Positions 10,121-22,262 of a stretch of DNA of 64,000 bases are shown piece by piece. The stretch comes from Erinaceus europaeus (lineage: Eukaryota > Chordata > Mammalia > Eulipotyphla > Erinaceidae): positions 100,294,999 through 100,358,998 of the forward strand of contig NC_080166.1 of the NCBI RefSeq assembly GCF_950295315.1, given 5' to 3'. The notes beneath the pieces were generated by a model that was given only the letters and a program-made list of their open reading frames with translations, was not told the origin of the DNA and made no database searches. The translations under genes and the position numbers were made by a program. Positions within the stretch are counted from its first letter, which is position 1, and every line of letters begins with the position of its first letter.

Positions 10121-11035
10121 ATGGGTAGATTAAAAACAAATAAAACTGCTACCCCAATGAATGAAGACAAGAGCCCAGAAGAAACCACAAATCAGTCAGA
10201 AGTAACCATAGATAAGAAAAGTATGCAAGCAATAATAAACTTATTAATCACAGAAATGAAAACAACATTGGAGGAAAGAAATGGCAGTATTAGGGAAACA
10301 ACAGTTGAGACCCCCAAGGAAAATACTGATTATCTTGAGACAATTAGAGAACTGAAAGCTGAAATAGCTGTAATGAAGAAAGAAGCTGAGGCAAGGGAAA
10401 GCAGACTAACAGAAGCAGAAAACAGAATTAGTCAGACAGAGGATGAGTTAGAGAAAACTAAGAAAGAGGTGAAAGAGCTTAAAAAGAGATTGAGAGACAC
10501 TGAAAACAACAACAGAGACATATGGGATGAGCTCAAAAGAAGTAACATTCGTATAATTGGCCTGCCAGAGGAAGAAAGAGAGGAAGGGGAAGCAAACATT
10601 CTAGAGGAAATAATACAAGAAAATTTCCCAGACCTGAATAACAGAAAGGATATCAAGGTGCAAGAGGCCCAGAGAGTACCAAACAGAATCAACCCAGACC
10701 TGAAAACACCAAGACACATCATAGTCACAATGAGAAGAAGTAAGGATAAAGAAAGGATCCTAAAGGCTGCAAGAGAGAAACAAAAAGTCACATACAGGGG
10801 AAAACCCATAAGACTTTCTGCAGATTTCTCAACTCAAACTCTAAAAGCCAGAAGGGAGTGGCAAGATATCTATCGAGCCCTGAATGAAAAATGGTTTCAA
10901 CCAAGGATTATATATCCTGCTAGACTTTCATTCAAGCTAGATGGAGGGATCAAAACCTTCTTAGACAAACAACAGTTAAAGGAGGCAACTATCACCAAGC
11001 CGGCCCTGAAAGAGGTACTAAAAGACCTCTTATAA
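10121..11035 (+). CDS. L1 ORF1 protein (RNA-binding chaperone), intact
   Basis: 304 codons without a break. ORF1p coats L1 RNA as a trimer and is required for retrotransposition in the families studied. Visible parts: a low-complexity N-terminus; a long coiled coil at about residues 60-135, rich in E, K and L heptads; an RRM beginning at about residue 140 with NIRIIGLPEEE; and a C-terminal domain with GKPIRLSADFSTQTLKARRE and RIIYPARLSF. The start follows an A-rich stretch. Human ORF1p is 338 residues, so this one is somewhat shorter, mainly before and in the coiled coil. ORF2 starts 60 bp after its stop, the usual L1 spacing. Whether it is translated cannot be told from sequence. Confidence 0.93.
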   Translation: MGRLKTNKTATPMNEDKSPEETTNQSEVTIDKKSMQAIINLLITEMKTTLEERNGSIRETTVETPKENTDYLETIRELKAEIAVMKKEAEARESRLTEAENRISQTEDELEKTKKEVKELKKRLRDTENNNRDIWDELKRSNIRIIGLPEEEREEGEANILEEIIQENFPDLNNRKDIKVQEAQRVPNRINPDLKTPRHIIVTMRRSKDKERILKAAREKQKVTYRGKPIRLSADFSTQTLKARREWQDIYRALNEKWFQPRIIYPARLSFKLDGGIKTFLDKQQLKEATITKPALKEVLKDLL

Positions 11036-11095
11036 ACAAGAACATCACTATAATACTTGTAATATATCAGAGTAAACAAATTGTTTTTTAGAAAA

Positions 11096-14000
11096 ATGGC
11101 ACTACAATACATTAAATCCATAATATCAATAAATGTCAATGGCTTAAACTCACCCATCAAAAGGCACAGGGTGGGGGGATGGATCAGAAAACATAACCCA
11201 ACCATATTCTGCTTGCAAGAATCCCATCTGTCACAACAAGATAAACACAGACTTAAAGTGAAAGGATGGAAAACTATCATACAGGCTAACGGTCCACAAA
11301 AAAGTGCAGGAACAGCCATTCTCATCTCAGACACGATAGATTTTAAATTAAATAAAGTAATAAAAGATAGGCAAGGACATTACATAATGATTAGAGGATC
11401 AATCAGCCAAGAAGACTTAACAATTATTAACATCTATGCACCCAACGAGGGATCATCTAAATACATTAAACACCTATTGAAAGAATTTCAAAAATACATC
11501 AATAGTAATACAATAATAGTGAGAGACTTCAATACTCCACTCTCACACTTAGGCAGATCAACAAAGCAGAGAACCAATAAAGATACAAGAGAATTGAATG
11601 AAGAGATTGACAGACTAGACCTCTTGGACATTTTCAGACTCCTCCACCCCAAAAAACTGGAATACACCTTCTTTTCAAATCCACACAACACATACTCAAG
11701 GATAGACCACATGTTAGGCCACTAAGACAGCATCAATAAATTCAAGAGCATTGAAATCATCCCAAGTATCTTCTCAGACCACAGTGGAGTAAAACTAACT
11801 TTTAACAACAAACGGAAAATTATTAAAAGACATAGAATTTGGAAACTAAACAACATGCTCCTTAAGAACCACTGGGTCAGACACTCACTCTAACAGGAAA
11901 TTCAAATGTTCCTGGAAACTAATGAAAATGAAGACACAACCTATCAAAATATTTGGGACACAGCTAACGCAGTACTGAGAGGGAAACTTATAGCTATACA
12001 ATCACATATTAAACACCAAGAAGAAGCCCAAATGAACGAACTTACTACACACCTCAAGGACTTAGAGGAAGAGGAACAAAGGAACCCTAAAGCAACCAGA
12101 AGGACAGAAATCACTAAAGTTAGAGCAGAAATAAACAACATCGAAAATAAAAGAACCATACAAAAGATCAATGAAGCCAAATGTTGGTTCTTTGAAAGAT
12201 TAAACAAAATTGACAAACCCCTAGCCAGACTCACCAAACAAAAAAGAGAGAAGACTCAAATTAATAGAATTGTAAACGATACAGGAGATATCACAACTGA
12301 CACCACAGAAATCCAGAGAATTCTGCGAAACTTCTATAAAGAACTATATGCCACCAAGCTAGAGAATCTGGAAGAAATGGAACAATTCCTAGAAACCTAT
12401 GCACTTCCAAAACTGAACCAAGAAGAACTACAAAATCTAAATGCACCAATCACAGACAAAGAAATTGAAACCGTTATTAAGAATCTCCCCAACAACAAAA
12501 GTCCTGGACCAGATGGCTTCACAAACGAATTCTACAAAACTTTCAGGAAACAGTTAATACCCATACTTCTTAAGCTATTCCATAAGATTGAAGAAACAGG
12601 AATACTCCCTTCCACCTTTTATGAAGCCAACATCACCCTGATACCAAAAGCTGATAGGGACAGAACAAAAAAGGAAAACTACAGACCAATATCTCTGATG
12701 AACATAGATGCCAAAATATTAAACAAGATCTTGGCCAACCGGATACAGCAACACATCAAAAAGATTGTTCATCATGACCAAGTGGGATTCATCCCAGGAA
12801 TGCAAGGCTGGTTCAACATCCATAAATCAATCAATGTCATTCATCACATCAATAAAAGCAAAGCCAAAAACCACATGATTATCTCAATAGATGCAGAGAA
12901 AGCCTTTGACAAAATCCAACACCCATTCATGCTCAAAACTCTACAAAAAAATGGGAATAGATGGGAAATTCCTCAAGATAGTGGAGTCTATATATAGCAA
13001 ACCTACAGCCAACATCATACTCAATGGAGAGAAGCTGAAAGCATTCCCCCTCAGATCAGGGACTAGACAGGGCTGCCCACTGTCACCGTTACTCTTCAAC
13101 ATAGTATTGGAGGTTCTTGCCATAGCAATCAGGCAAGAGAAAGAAATCAAAGGGATACAGATTGGAAGGGAAGAAGTCAAGCTCTCACTATTTGCAGATG
13201 ATATGATAGTATACATAGAAAGACCTAAAGAATCCAGTAGAAAATTACTGGAAGTTGTTAGGCAATATAGCAAGGTATCAGGCTACAAAATCAATGTACA
13301 AAAATCAGTGGCATTTCTTTATGCAAACACTAAATCTGAAGAAGAAGACATCCAGAAATCACTCCCATTTACTGTTTCAGCAAAATCAATCAAATACCTA
13401 GGAATAAAGGTGACCAAAGAAGTGAAAGACTTATATGCTGAAAACTATGAGTCGCTACTCAAGGAGATAGAAACTGATACCAAGAAATGGAAAGATACCC
13501 CATGCTCATGGATTGGAAGAATAAATATCATCAAAATGAACATTCTCCCCAGAGCCATATACAAATTTAATGCAATACCCATCAAAGTTCCACCAAGCTT
13601 CTTTAAGAGAATAGAACAAACACTACAATCATTTATCTGGAACCTGAAAACACCTAGAATTGCCAAAACCATCCTAAGGAAAAGAAACAGAAATGGAGGC
13701 ATCACACTCCCAGACCTTAAACTATATTATAAAGCCACCATCATCAAAACAGCATGGTACTGGAACAAAAATAGGCACACAGACCAGTGGAACAGAATTC
13801 AAAGCCCAGAAGTAAATCCCAACACCTATGGACATCTAATCTTTGATAAGGGGCCCAAAGGATTAAATGGAAGAAGGAGGCTCTCTTCAATAAATGGTCC
13901 TGGGAAAACTGGGTTGAAACATGCAGAAGAATGAAATTGAACCACTTTATCTCACCAGAAACAAAAATCAACTCCAAATGGATCAAAGACCTAGATGTCA

Positions 14001-14920
14001 CACCAGAAATAATCAAATACTTAGAGGAAAACATTGGTAAAACACTTTCCCATCTACACCTCAAGGACATCTTTGATGAATCAAACCCAATTGCAAGGAA
14101 GACCAAAGCAGAAACAAACCAATGGGACTACATCAAATTGAAAAGCTTCTGTACATCCAAAGAAACTATTAAACAAACAGAGAGACCCCTCACAGAATGG
14201 GAGAAGATCTTCACATGCCATACATCAGACAAGAAACTAATCACCAAAATATATAAAGAGCTCAGCAAACTTAGACGCAAAAAAGCAAATGACCCCATCC
14301 AAAAATGGGCAGAGGAAATGAACAAAACATTCACCACAGAGGAGATCCAAAAGGCTAACAAACATATGAAAAACTGCTCTAGGTCACTGATTGTCAGAGA
14401 AATGCAAATTAAGACAACACTAAGATACCACCTCACTCCTGTAAGAATGGCATACATCAAAAAGGACAGCAGCAACAAATGCTGGAGAGGATGTGGGGAC
14501 AGAGGAACCCTTTTACATTGCTGGTGGGAATGTAAATTGGTACAGCCTCTGTGGAGATCAGTCTGGAAAACTCTCAGAAGGCTAGACATGGACCTTCCAT
14601 ATGACCCAATAATTCCTCTCCTGGGGTTATACCCCAAGGACTCCATAACACCCAACCAAAAAGAGGTGTGTACTCCTATGTTCATAGCAGCACAATTCAT
14701 AATAGCTAAAACGTGGAAGCAACCCAGGTGCCCAACAACAGATGAATGGCTGAGAAAGCTGTGGTATATATACACAATGGAATACTATGCAGCTATCAAG
14801 AACAATGAACCCACCTTCTCTGACCCATCTTGGACAGAGCTAGAAGGAATTATGTTAAGTGAACTAAGTCAGAAAGTTAAAGATGAGTATGGGATGATCC
14901 CACTCATCAACAGAAGCTGA
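11096..14920 (+). pseudogene. L1 ORF2 (endonuclease-reverse transcriptase), broken
   Basis: 3825 bp from ATG to the natural stop, matching the ~1275-codon length of human ORF2. Endonuclease: NVNGLN at residues 13-18, E42 in LQESHL, DFNTPLS, and the IDHML histidine. A nonsense TAA at 11723 (codon 210, AAA in the relative at 43.9 kb) falls just after that histidine; a second TAA is at 11891 (codon 266). A +1 shift lies in an A run near 12943-12949, and a -1 shift near 13863-13870 restores frame. The RT core is present in the shifted frame, with FADD at 13191-13202. The C-terminal cysteine region (CWRGCG ... LHCWWEC) is at about 14480-14550. No full-length protein can be made. Confidence 0.93.
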
Positions 14921-16278
14921 CTTAGAAGATCTGAAAGGGAAACTAAAAGCAGGACCTGATCAAATTGTAAGTAGGGCACCAAAGTAAAAACCCAGTGGTG
15001 AGGGGTAGACATGTAGCTTCCTGGGCCAGTGGGGGGTGGGAATGGGCGGGAGGGATGGGTCACGGTCCTTTGGTGATGGGAATGGTGTTTATGTACACTC
15101 CTAGCAAAATGTAGACATATAAATCAGTAGTTAATTAATATGAGAGGGGGAAATCAATTGTATGTCTCAAAGGTTCTCAAAAGACAAACTGAATCTTTTT
15201 AATAGATAGGCTACGTATTTGATATGCGGACTCTCTCAAAAGCCTAGACCAAGTAGATTAGAAGCTTCCAACAGCACAGCTATATACAAGATACTGGGTA
15301 CTGTACAGCAAACCATAACAAAGGGACTTTTCAAAGTTAACCCAATTAACAAATAATGTGATGATAATATTAACTATTGATTGTCTTTTTGAACCCTAAG
15401 ACAGCAGGAACCTCACATCTTCACTATAGAGCCCCTACTTCCCCCAGTCCTGGCACCCTTGGATAGGGCCCACTTTCCCGTATGCATCTCCCAATCCATA
15501 CCAAATAATATTGCATCCGCCGATCACAACCTAACCAAAGCAACGATTGTCATCTCAACATGCTTCACCTCAGAGTGTATCCAGAGACTTCACGTGTGGA
15601 ATGACAACCCTTCAGCTTCATTACTCGGGTGAGACCTTTCCTTTTATAGTACACTCTAATTTCATCTCAGGTAGTTCACTTTCTAACAAAGTCCCATAAC
15701 CTAGACATACACCAGTTTCTGTGAGAGAGAGCGTATGTGCACACCTATCCATAAACTACTGCAAAATATATACCTGAAAGCAGGATTACACTAGAGTTTG
15801 CAGTGAGTACCTCCCTAACACTTCCTCTCCACTATTCCAAACTTGGGATCCATGATTGCTCAACAAATTGTTTGGCTTTGTATGTTAACTCTCTTTTCAA
15901 TCACCAGGTTTCAGATGCCACCAGGATGCTGGCTAGGCTTCCCTGGATTGAAGACCCCACCAATGTGTCCTGGAGCTCAGCTTCCCCAGAGACACACCTT
16001 ACTAGGGAAAGAGAGAGGCAGACTGGGAGTATGGACCGACCAGTCAACGCCCATGTTCAGCGGGGAAGCAATTACAGAAGCCAGACCCTCTACCTTCTGC
16101 AACCCTCAACGACCCTGGGTCCATGCTCCCAGAGGGCTAGAGAATGGGAAGGCTATCATGGGAGAGGGTGGGTTATGGGGACTGGGTGGTGGGAATTGTG
16201 TGGAGTTGTACCCCTCCTACCTTATGCTTTTGTTCACTAATCCTTTCTTAAATAAAAAATAAAAAAAAAAAAAAAAAA
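14921..16278 (+). other. L1 3'UTR and poly(A) tail, with G-rich tract
   Basis: About 1.34 kb of non-coding sequence after the ORF2 stop, ending in AATAAA-like sequence and a long A tail (about 16250-16284). At 15031-15059 several runs of three or more G occur with short spacers, a pattern able to form a G-quadruplex; G-rich tracts in L1 3'UTRs are known in other mammals. The last 0.5 kb closely matches the truncated L1 at 25925-26459. Confidence 0.85.
15031..15059 (+). other. G-quadruplex-type motif in L1 3'UTR
   Basis: Starts with six G, then GGG runs separated by one to three bases (tGGGaatGGGcGGGaGGGatGGG). It fits the standard four-run pattern on the RNA-sense strand. Confidence 0.7.
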
Positions 16279-16929
16279 AAAAAAGAAAAACTGATGGGAC
16301 CTTGATGGAGATTACATTAAATTTGTATATGGCTCCTGGTAGAATAGTTACTTTGAGGTGTTCATTTTTCAATCTATGAACATGAGATATCTTTCCACTT
16401 CTTTGTATCTTTTTACATTTCCTTGAATAGTGACCTCTAGTTTTCAGTATTCAGGTCTTTCACTTTTTATTGGTTATGTTTATTTCTTTTTATTTGACTA
16501 CATATATATGTTTATTTCTATACATTTACTGCTATAATGAATGGGGACGCCACTGACATTTCTATTCTAATTTTGTACCCGGGTACCTTATCATATTACC
16601 CTACAATTTCCAGTAGCTTCCTGCTGGATTCTTTAGATTTTTGTATGTATACTATCATATCACTTGCAAATAGTGGCAGTTTAACTTCTTCTCTTCCACT
16701 CTACATATCTGTATTTATTTATTTTTTTGCTCTTGCCTAAATGCTATGACTAGAACTTCCAACACTATGTTGAATAGTAGCAGTAATAATGGATAGCACT
16801 ATCTAATAACTGATCTAAGTGAGAATGCTTTCAGTTTCTCAGCATTATAATGTTGGGTGTTGACTTGCTGTATATGGAATCCAAGAGACTAAGGAGTTTC
16901 CACCTATTCCTGTTTTCTATAGTGTTTGG

Positions 16930-17195
16930 TGATAGCTGATTCCTTCAGTTGTTGCTTGTTTGAGAAGTTAGTTTTTTTTTTTTCTTTTCTTTCCAACATC
17001 TTGTCTGAATGACAGTCTAGCAGGGTAGAATATACTTGGCTGAAAGCCTTTCTTCATTGAGCACTCATCTTGTCATTATCTTCTGCCTTTTAGAGTTTGT
17101 ATGTAGAAATCTGATAATCTTATGGGTTTCCCTCTGTAACTGGCTCTTTATTTTCCTTTTGCAGCCTTCAGAATCTTTTCTTTATCCTTATGTTG
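16930..17195 (-). repeat. Misplaced copy of an L1 ORF1 segment inside ORF2
   Basis: About 265 bp, from GTTGCTTGTTTGAGAAGTTA to GCAGCCTTCAGAATC and a little beyond, closely match about 19170-19410 of the same L1 in the same orientation. They interrupt ORF2 where the antisense 'gtgttggattttgtcaaaggc' stretch should be; ORF2 resumes near 17196. Confidence 0.75.
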
Positions 17196-17756
17196 AATTT
17201 TGTCATAGGTTTTCTATGCATCTTTTGAGATAATAATGTAGATTTTGGTGTGTTTTTTTTAATTGATGTGGTGGATTACATTTATTGATTTACATACATT
17301 GAACTAGCTTTCCATCCTGGAATAAATCTCACTTGGTCATGATGTAAAATCTTTTTAAATACTGTTGGTTGCCTAGAATTTTGTTTAATATTTTAGCATT
17401 TATGTTCATCAGAGATATTGGTCTGTAGTTTTTTGTTTGTGTGTGTGCAAGTGTGTGCTTCTGGTTTCAGGATGATGTTAACTTCATAGAATATGGAGGG
17501 GAGTATACCTGTGTCTTCAATATTTTAGGTATTATCTCTTCTATGAGAGATTTGTAGAACTCAATTGTAAAACTATCTGATCCTGGACTTTTATTATTTT
17601 GAAGGTTCTTGACAAGTGTTTCAATTTCTTTAGCTGTGATTAGCCTGTTCATGTTTTCTAATTCCTCTTGATTCAATTTTGGAAGCTTATAATTTTCTAG
17701 GAACATTTTCATTTCCACCAGGTCCTCTAGCTTGGTGGTATGAAGTTGTTCATGGA

Positions 17757-17867
17757 GGGCTGGGGAGATAGCATGATTATGCAAAAGACTCTCAAGCCTG
17801 AGGCTCTGAAGTCTCAGATTCAGTCCCCAGCACCACCAGAATCCAGAGCAGAACAGTGTTCTGGCTC

Positions 17868-17913
<46 letters not shown>

Positions 17914-17943
17914 AATAAAGTAAATAAAAATTTTAAAAATATA
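17757..17943 (+). mobile_element. tRNA-headed SINE (type D), sense
   Basis: Head GGCTGGGGAGATAGCATGAT, B-box-like GATTCAGTCCC, then a pure TC tract (about 17872-17908) and an A-rich tail. TSD AAGTTGTTCATGGA (17743-17756) versus AAGTTATTCATAGA (17944-17957). Confidence 0.92.
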
Positions 17944-19700
17944 AAGTTATTCATAGAAGCCTCACATAATACATTGGATTTCTGTGGTGTCTGTTGTGAT
18001 ATTTCCTCTTTCATTCTTTCAATTATAATCCTATTTATTTTTCTCCCCCCATTTTTTTTTTAATATGGCCAAGTGTTTCTCAATTTTATTTACCCTTTTG
18101 AAAAACTAACATTTAACTTCAGTGATGTCTTGTATGGTTCTTTTATTTTTGATATTATTTACTTCTGCCCTAATTTTAATTATTTCACTCTTTCTGCTTG
18201 ATTTTTGTTTTCCTTTGTTCTGTGAGTCCTTAAGGTGTGTAGTCAGTGTGTTAATTTTAGTATTTTCTTGTTTCCTAATGTGTGTCTGTGTGGCTATACA
18301 TTTTCCTCTTAGTTCCGACTTAGCTGTTTTCCAAATATTTTGAAAGCTCATGTTTTCATTTGATTCCAGGAACATTTTCATTTTTTCCTTTATTTTCTCT
18401 TTGACCTAGTAGTTCTTAAGCAGTGTACTGTTGGGATTCCATATTTTTGGACTTTAAAATTTTTTCTGCTTGTTGTTAATTCCACTGTGGTCTGGAAAGA
18501 TGCTTGGGACTATTTCAATGCTCTTAGATTTGCTGACACTGTCTTTGTGGTCTAACATATATTATACTGGAGAATGTTCCATATGGACATGAAAAGAATA
18601 TGTGTTAACACTCTGCCTGAATAATCTATTAGAGCCAGTGGGGTGTTGAAATTTCCTCTTACTATTGTGTTGTTATCCATGCATGTTTTTTGTAGCACTT
18701 TCAGTAGATGTTTGGTGTATTTTGATGGCCCTTCATTTGGGTGCATAAATTTGAATAATTGTTAAGTCCTCTGAGCATTATCTAATGTTAATTCATATAT
18801 TCTATCACTTTATTTATTTATTTTAAAATCTGTAGTTTCTGATATGAGGATAGCTTCCTTGCTCTGTTTTGTAGTCCATTATCTTGTATGATAGTTTTTT
18901 TATCCTTTTACTTTGAGTCTGTTTTTATCTTGAGTTAGATGGGATTCCTGCAAAAAACATAGGGTTGGGTGTGTTTTATTATCCATCTTCCTACTCTGTG
19001 CCTTTCAATGGGTGAATTCAGACCATTCTCATTTATTGATATTTGGATTTAAGATGTTTTAACATTATTGTCTTAAACTTGTCTTGAGTGTTCCAATATA
19101 TAACATGCTTTTGGTGATGTTGTTATTATTTATATATGCCCTTTTAGAACTGCTTGTAGAGTAGTAGATCATAGTTGATTACTTCAATTGTTGCTTGTTT
19201 GAGAAGTTAGTTTTTTCCCCCTCCATCTTATCTGAATGACAGTCTGGCAGGGTAGAATATCCTTGGCTAAAAGCCTTTCTTATTGAGCACTTGTCATTCT
19301 CTTCTGCCTTTTAGAGTTTGTGTGGAGAAATTTTCTGATAATCTTATGGGTTTTCATCTGTATGTGGCTCTTTATTTTCCTTTTGCAGCCTTCAGAATCC
19401 TTTCTTTATCCTTATTTTTTGCCATTATAATTAGAGTGACTGTGTCTTGGTGTATGTGATTTGGGTTGACTCTCTCTGAAACTGTCTGGGATTCTTAAAT
19501 CTTTATTTCCTTTATGTTGTTTCATGTAAGGAACTTTTCTGACCTTACCTCATTAATATGTTTTCTTGTCCATCCTCTCTTCCTCTGGAAAGCCAATAAT
19601 GCATTTATTACTTTTTTTTGACATCATTTTATGTCTCTGTTGTGTTTTCAATGTCTCTTAAGCTATAGTTTTAAGAGAATTTTCCTTTGTATGTATGTGT

Positions 19701-20045
19701 GCTTTTTACTTGTGAGAAACATAACTAGATAATGATCATTCCACATACTATGAAAACAAATTATTAGGAAAATAATTATTTAGTTTCTACATATAATATT
19801 CTTTCCTGTCTTATATTTATCTTTATGTATATCCATGCTTCATGCTAGCTGCATGTGCATGTATAATGTCCTTAAACTATATGCAATATATAATTCATTA
19901 TATATTCACATGAAGAGATAAAGTTAATTTTCTAGAACAGACATTAAACATTGAGAACTTTCACACTGTGGTGAGGAACAAGAGCTTGTGGTATTATCAA
20001 AGAAGATCCTTAGGTGATTTGATTTTTCCTTTATTGAAATGTAGT
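19701..20045. other. Unique AT-rich sequence, nothing recognised
   Basis: No feature could be supported between the 5' end of the older L1 and a degraded SINE-like stretch. Confidence 0.4.
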
Positions 20046-20049
20046 TTTT

Positions 20050-20180
20050 CTGTTTTTTTTTTTTACCACCAAATTTATTGCTGAGGCTTAGTGTTTGCAA
20101 GAGCCCATCACTATTTCTCTGCAACTATTTTTTTTTTCCATGAGAAAGTATGAGATATATACAAATAAGTAGGAGAGAAG
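20050..20180 (-). mobile_element. Degraded SINE 3' module, antisense
   Basis: A T tract followed by ACCACCAAATTTATTGCTGA-type sequence matches the antisense form of the SINE 3' module seen intact elsewhere. The head is not recognisable. Confidence 0.5.
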
Positions 20181-20461
20181 TATACTTTGGAAAAGTGCAT
20201 TTAAAAAGAAAGACTAGAGATAATTTCTGGTGTTTCCAAAATCTAGAAAGACATAGTGTGCACCATTAGAGCAGCTGGAGAGAGGAGTGAGGAGTGTAGG
20301 GTTTTATAAAGATAATTTGAAGAGGTGGGACTTGAGGCTGTAGCAAGATGGATGCTTTAATCCATTTCCATGTCATACCTTCCTTGTAAAGGATGGGAAA
20401 CAGCCAAGGGCAAAAGAGCATACTAAAACAAAGTGCCTACTATTGCATTAAAACTCCACAG
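20181..20461. other. Unique sequence, nothing recognised
   Basis: Purine-rich around 20260-20340 but no family was recognised. Confidence 0.4.
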
Positions 20462-20725
20462 AGGGGATCATGCGGTAGCGCAGTGGGTTAAGTGGGTTAA
20501 GGCACAAGGCAAAGACCTGCGTTAAGGATCCCCGTTCCAGCTCCTGGCTCCCTACCTGTAGGGGCATTGCTTCACAAGCAGTGAAGCTCCTCTGCAGGTG
20601 TCTTTCTCTCCCCCTTTCTGTCTTCCCCTCCTCTATCTGTTTCTCTCTGTCCTACCTAACAACGACGACATCAATACCAACAACAGTAATAACTATAACA
20701 ACAATAAAAAAAACAAGGGGGAAAA
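20462..20725 (+). mobile_element. tRNA-headed SINE (type A), sense
   Basis: Head with GCGGTAGCGCAGTGGGTTAA and a short internal repeat of AGTGGGTTAA, then the CTGTAGGGGCATTGCTTCAC body, CT-rich region and AACAACGACGACATCAATAC-type tail ending in AAAACAAGGGGGAAAA. Confidence 0.92.
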
Positions 20726-20881
20726 TCCACAAAAAGTTTATGCATTGTTTTTACCACTCCATAGTGCCTTTTACATAACAAAACTTGTGAAGAGCTTCTC
20801 TGTTATTTACTGTTTTCATTTCCCTGTTGTACTACTCTAGAACATAATTCCTAGGTGGTTTTATTTATTAATATATTTTCT

Positions 20882-21156
20882 TTTTTTATATTTATTTTGC
20901 CTTTTGTTGCCCATGTTTTTTTATTGTTGTTGTAATTTTTATTGTTGTTGTTATTGATGCCATTGTTAGGACAGAGAGAAATGAAGAGAGGAGGGGAAGA
21001 GAGAGGGGGGAGAGAAAGACACCTGCACACCTGCTTCATTGCTTGTGAAGCAACTCCCCTGCGGGTGGGGAGCTGAGGGCTAGAATCAGGATCCTTACCC
21101 GGTCCTTGCACTTTGCGCCACATGTGCTTAACCTGCTGGGCTACCACCTGACTCCC
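20882..21156 (-). mobile_element. tRNA-headed SINE (type A), antisense
   Basis: Full-length. TSD TATTAATATATTTTCT (20866-20881) versus TATTAATACATTTTCT (21157-21172). Confidence 0.95.
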
Positions 21157-21479
21157 TATTAATACATTTTCTATAACTAGAATAATGCTTTCCACACAAC
21201 CTACATTGATTAATTTTTTTGTTATGTGAATAAAAGAGTGGGTCACTCTTGGTATAGTTGTACCATATGTAAGTCATTTAACAAGTCATCTTCCAAGGGT
21301 CTCTATTGGAAGGAAATTCATTCTAGAAGTTTCTATTCATATTGACTTATAGTTACAAATAAAAATAAATAATTTACGGAAAAGTATACTGAGGGTGAGC
21401 TACTTCTGAAGACAATATCCTTTCTTTCTCTATGACTTTTGTTTTCACTTTCACATTCATCTTTGTTTTTATATTTTTT

Positions 21480-21716
21480 AAAATTTATTTTGGATAGAGA
21501 CAGAGAAACTAAGAGGGAAAGGGACATAGGGAGGGATAAGGAAAGAAGAATGAAAAGGGGGGTAAAGATAGATGGAAACCTACAGTTTCACTACCTGTGA
21601 AGCTTCCCCCTGCAGGTAGGGGGCAGGGACTTGAACCTAGGTCCCTGAACACTGTAATTTGTAGCTCAATCAAGTATAATTTGTAAGCTCAGTCAACACC
21701 TGATCTCTGGTCCCCT
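21480..21716 (-). mobile_element. tRNA-headed SINE (type B), antisense
   Basis: Minus strand: degraded head, GGACCTAGGTTCAAGTCCC B box, CTGCAGGGGGAAGC body and CTCTGTCTCTATCC. TTTGTTTTTATATTTTTT and CTTGTTTTTAAGTTTTTT form an imperfect TSD. A ~20-bp local duplication (TATAATTTGTAAGCTCAGTC-like) sits in the head near 21655-21690. Confidence 0.85.
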
Positions 21717-21734
21717 TGTTTTTAAGTTTTTTGT

Positions 21735-22085
21735 ATATACCAACTTCTCATCTTTCCCATAATAATATAACTGATTTCGGAACAACTATTATTAAGAAGT
21801 CATGGTTAGAGTTTAAAATATCTTGTTTTATGAAAGGTATATATATGGATTTTTTAATTCATTATATAGATTACCACAAATTTAATGTGTGTTAATCTTT
21901 TCACTGCAATTTTATTTGACTTCACAGTGTGGATGTATACTCTTTCAATTATAATGTAGTTTGAAATTTAATTTTTATGTTTTGTTTATGTAATAGATTT
22001 CCCTTAGTAAAATAATTGTCTTATGTTTCACTAATTGACATCTGTATTTATATCTTTATCTGTCACTGCCAACCATAAAATTTAG
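21735..22085. other. Unique AT-rich sequence, nothing recognised
   Basis: No repeat or coding feature could be supported. Confidence 0.4.
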
Positions 22086-22262
22086 GGCTGGGGAGATAGC
22101 ATAATGGCTATGTAAAAGGACTTTAGTGCCTGAGACACATCTCAAGTTCAGTTGCACTGTGCCACCAAGAGCAACCAGATCTGAGCAGTGCCCTGGTTAA
22201 AGAAAATGGGGGGGGGGGAGGCTGGGGGAGAGAGAGGGAGAGGGAGAGAGAGGCAAGCAGGG
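22086..22262 (+). mobile_element. tRNA-headed SINE (type D), sense
   Basis: GGGCTGGGGAGATAGCATAA head, degraded B box, CCAGATCTGAGCAGTGCCCT, then a G/A-rich tail (22208-22260). The A tail has been replaced by GGGAGAG-type simple sequence. Confidence 0.85.

Larger units (their letters stand above)
8766..16278 (+). mobile_element. Full-length L1 retrotransposon with 15-bp TSD
   Basis: Complete L1 of about 7.5 kb: 5'UTR (8766-10120), ORF1 (10121-11035), ORF2 (11096-14920, broken), 3'UTR (14921 to about 16260) and poly(A). The TSD AAAAAAGAAAAACTG is at 8751-8765 and 16279-16293 and is perfect. It lies immediately beside the twin-primed insertion's right TSD (8738-8750), in the opposite orientation to the older host L1. 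A perfect TSD, an intact ORF1 and only four visible ORF2 lesions argue for a fairly recent insertion. Confidence 0.95.
16294..19700 (-). mobile_element. Older L1, minus strand, 5' part (continues from 8442)
   Basis: Antisense ORF2 from just upstream of the break at 8442, through the RT and endonuclease regions, into ORF1 at about 19.0-19.7 kb, where it is 5'-truncated. Minus-strand frames at 17467-17740 (KLEDLVEMKMFLENYKLPKL) and 18106-18381 are clear ORF2 pieces. A SINE splits it at 17757-17943. An extra ORF1-derived block sits inside ORF2 at about 16930-17195. Confidence 0.88.
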
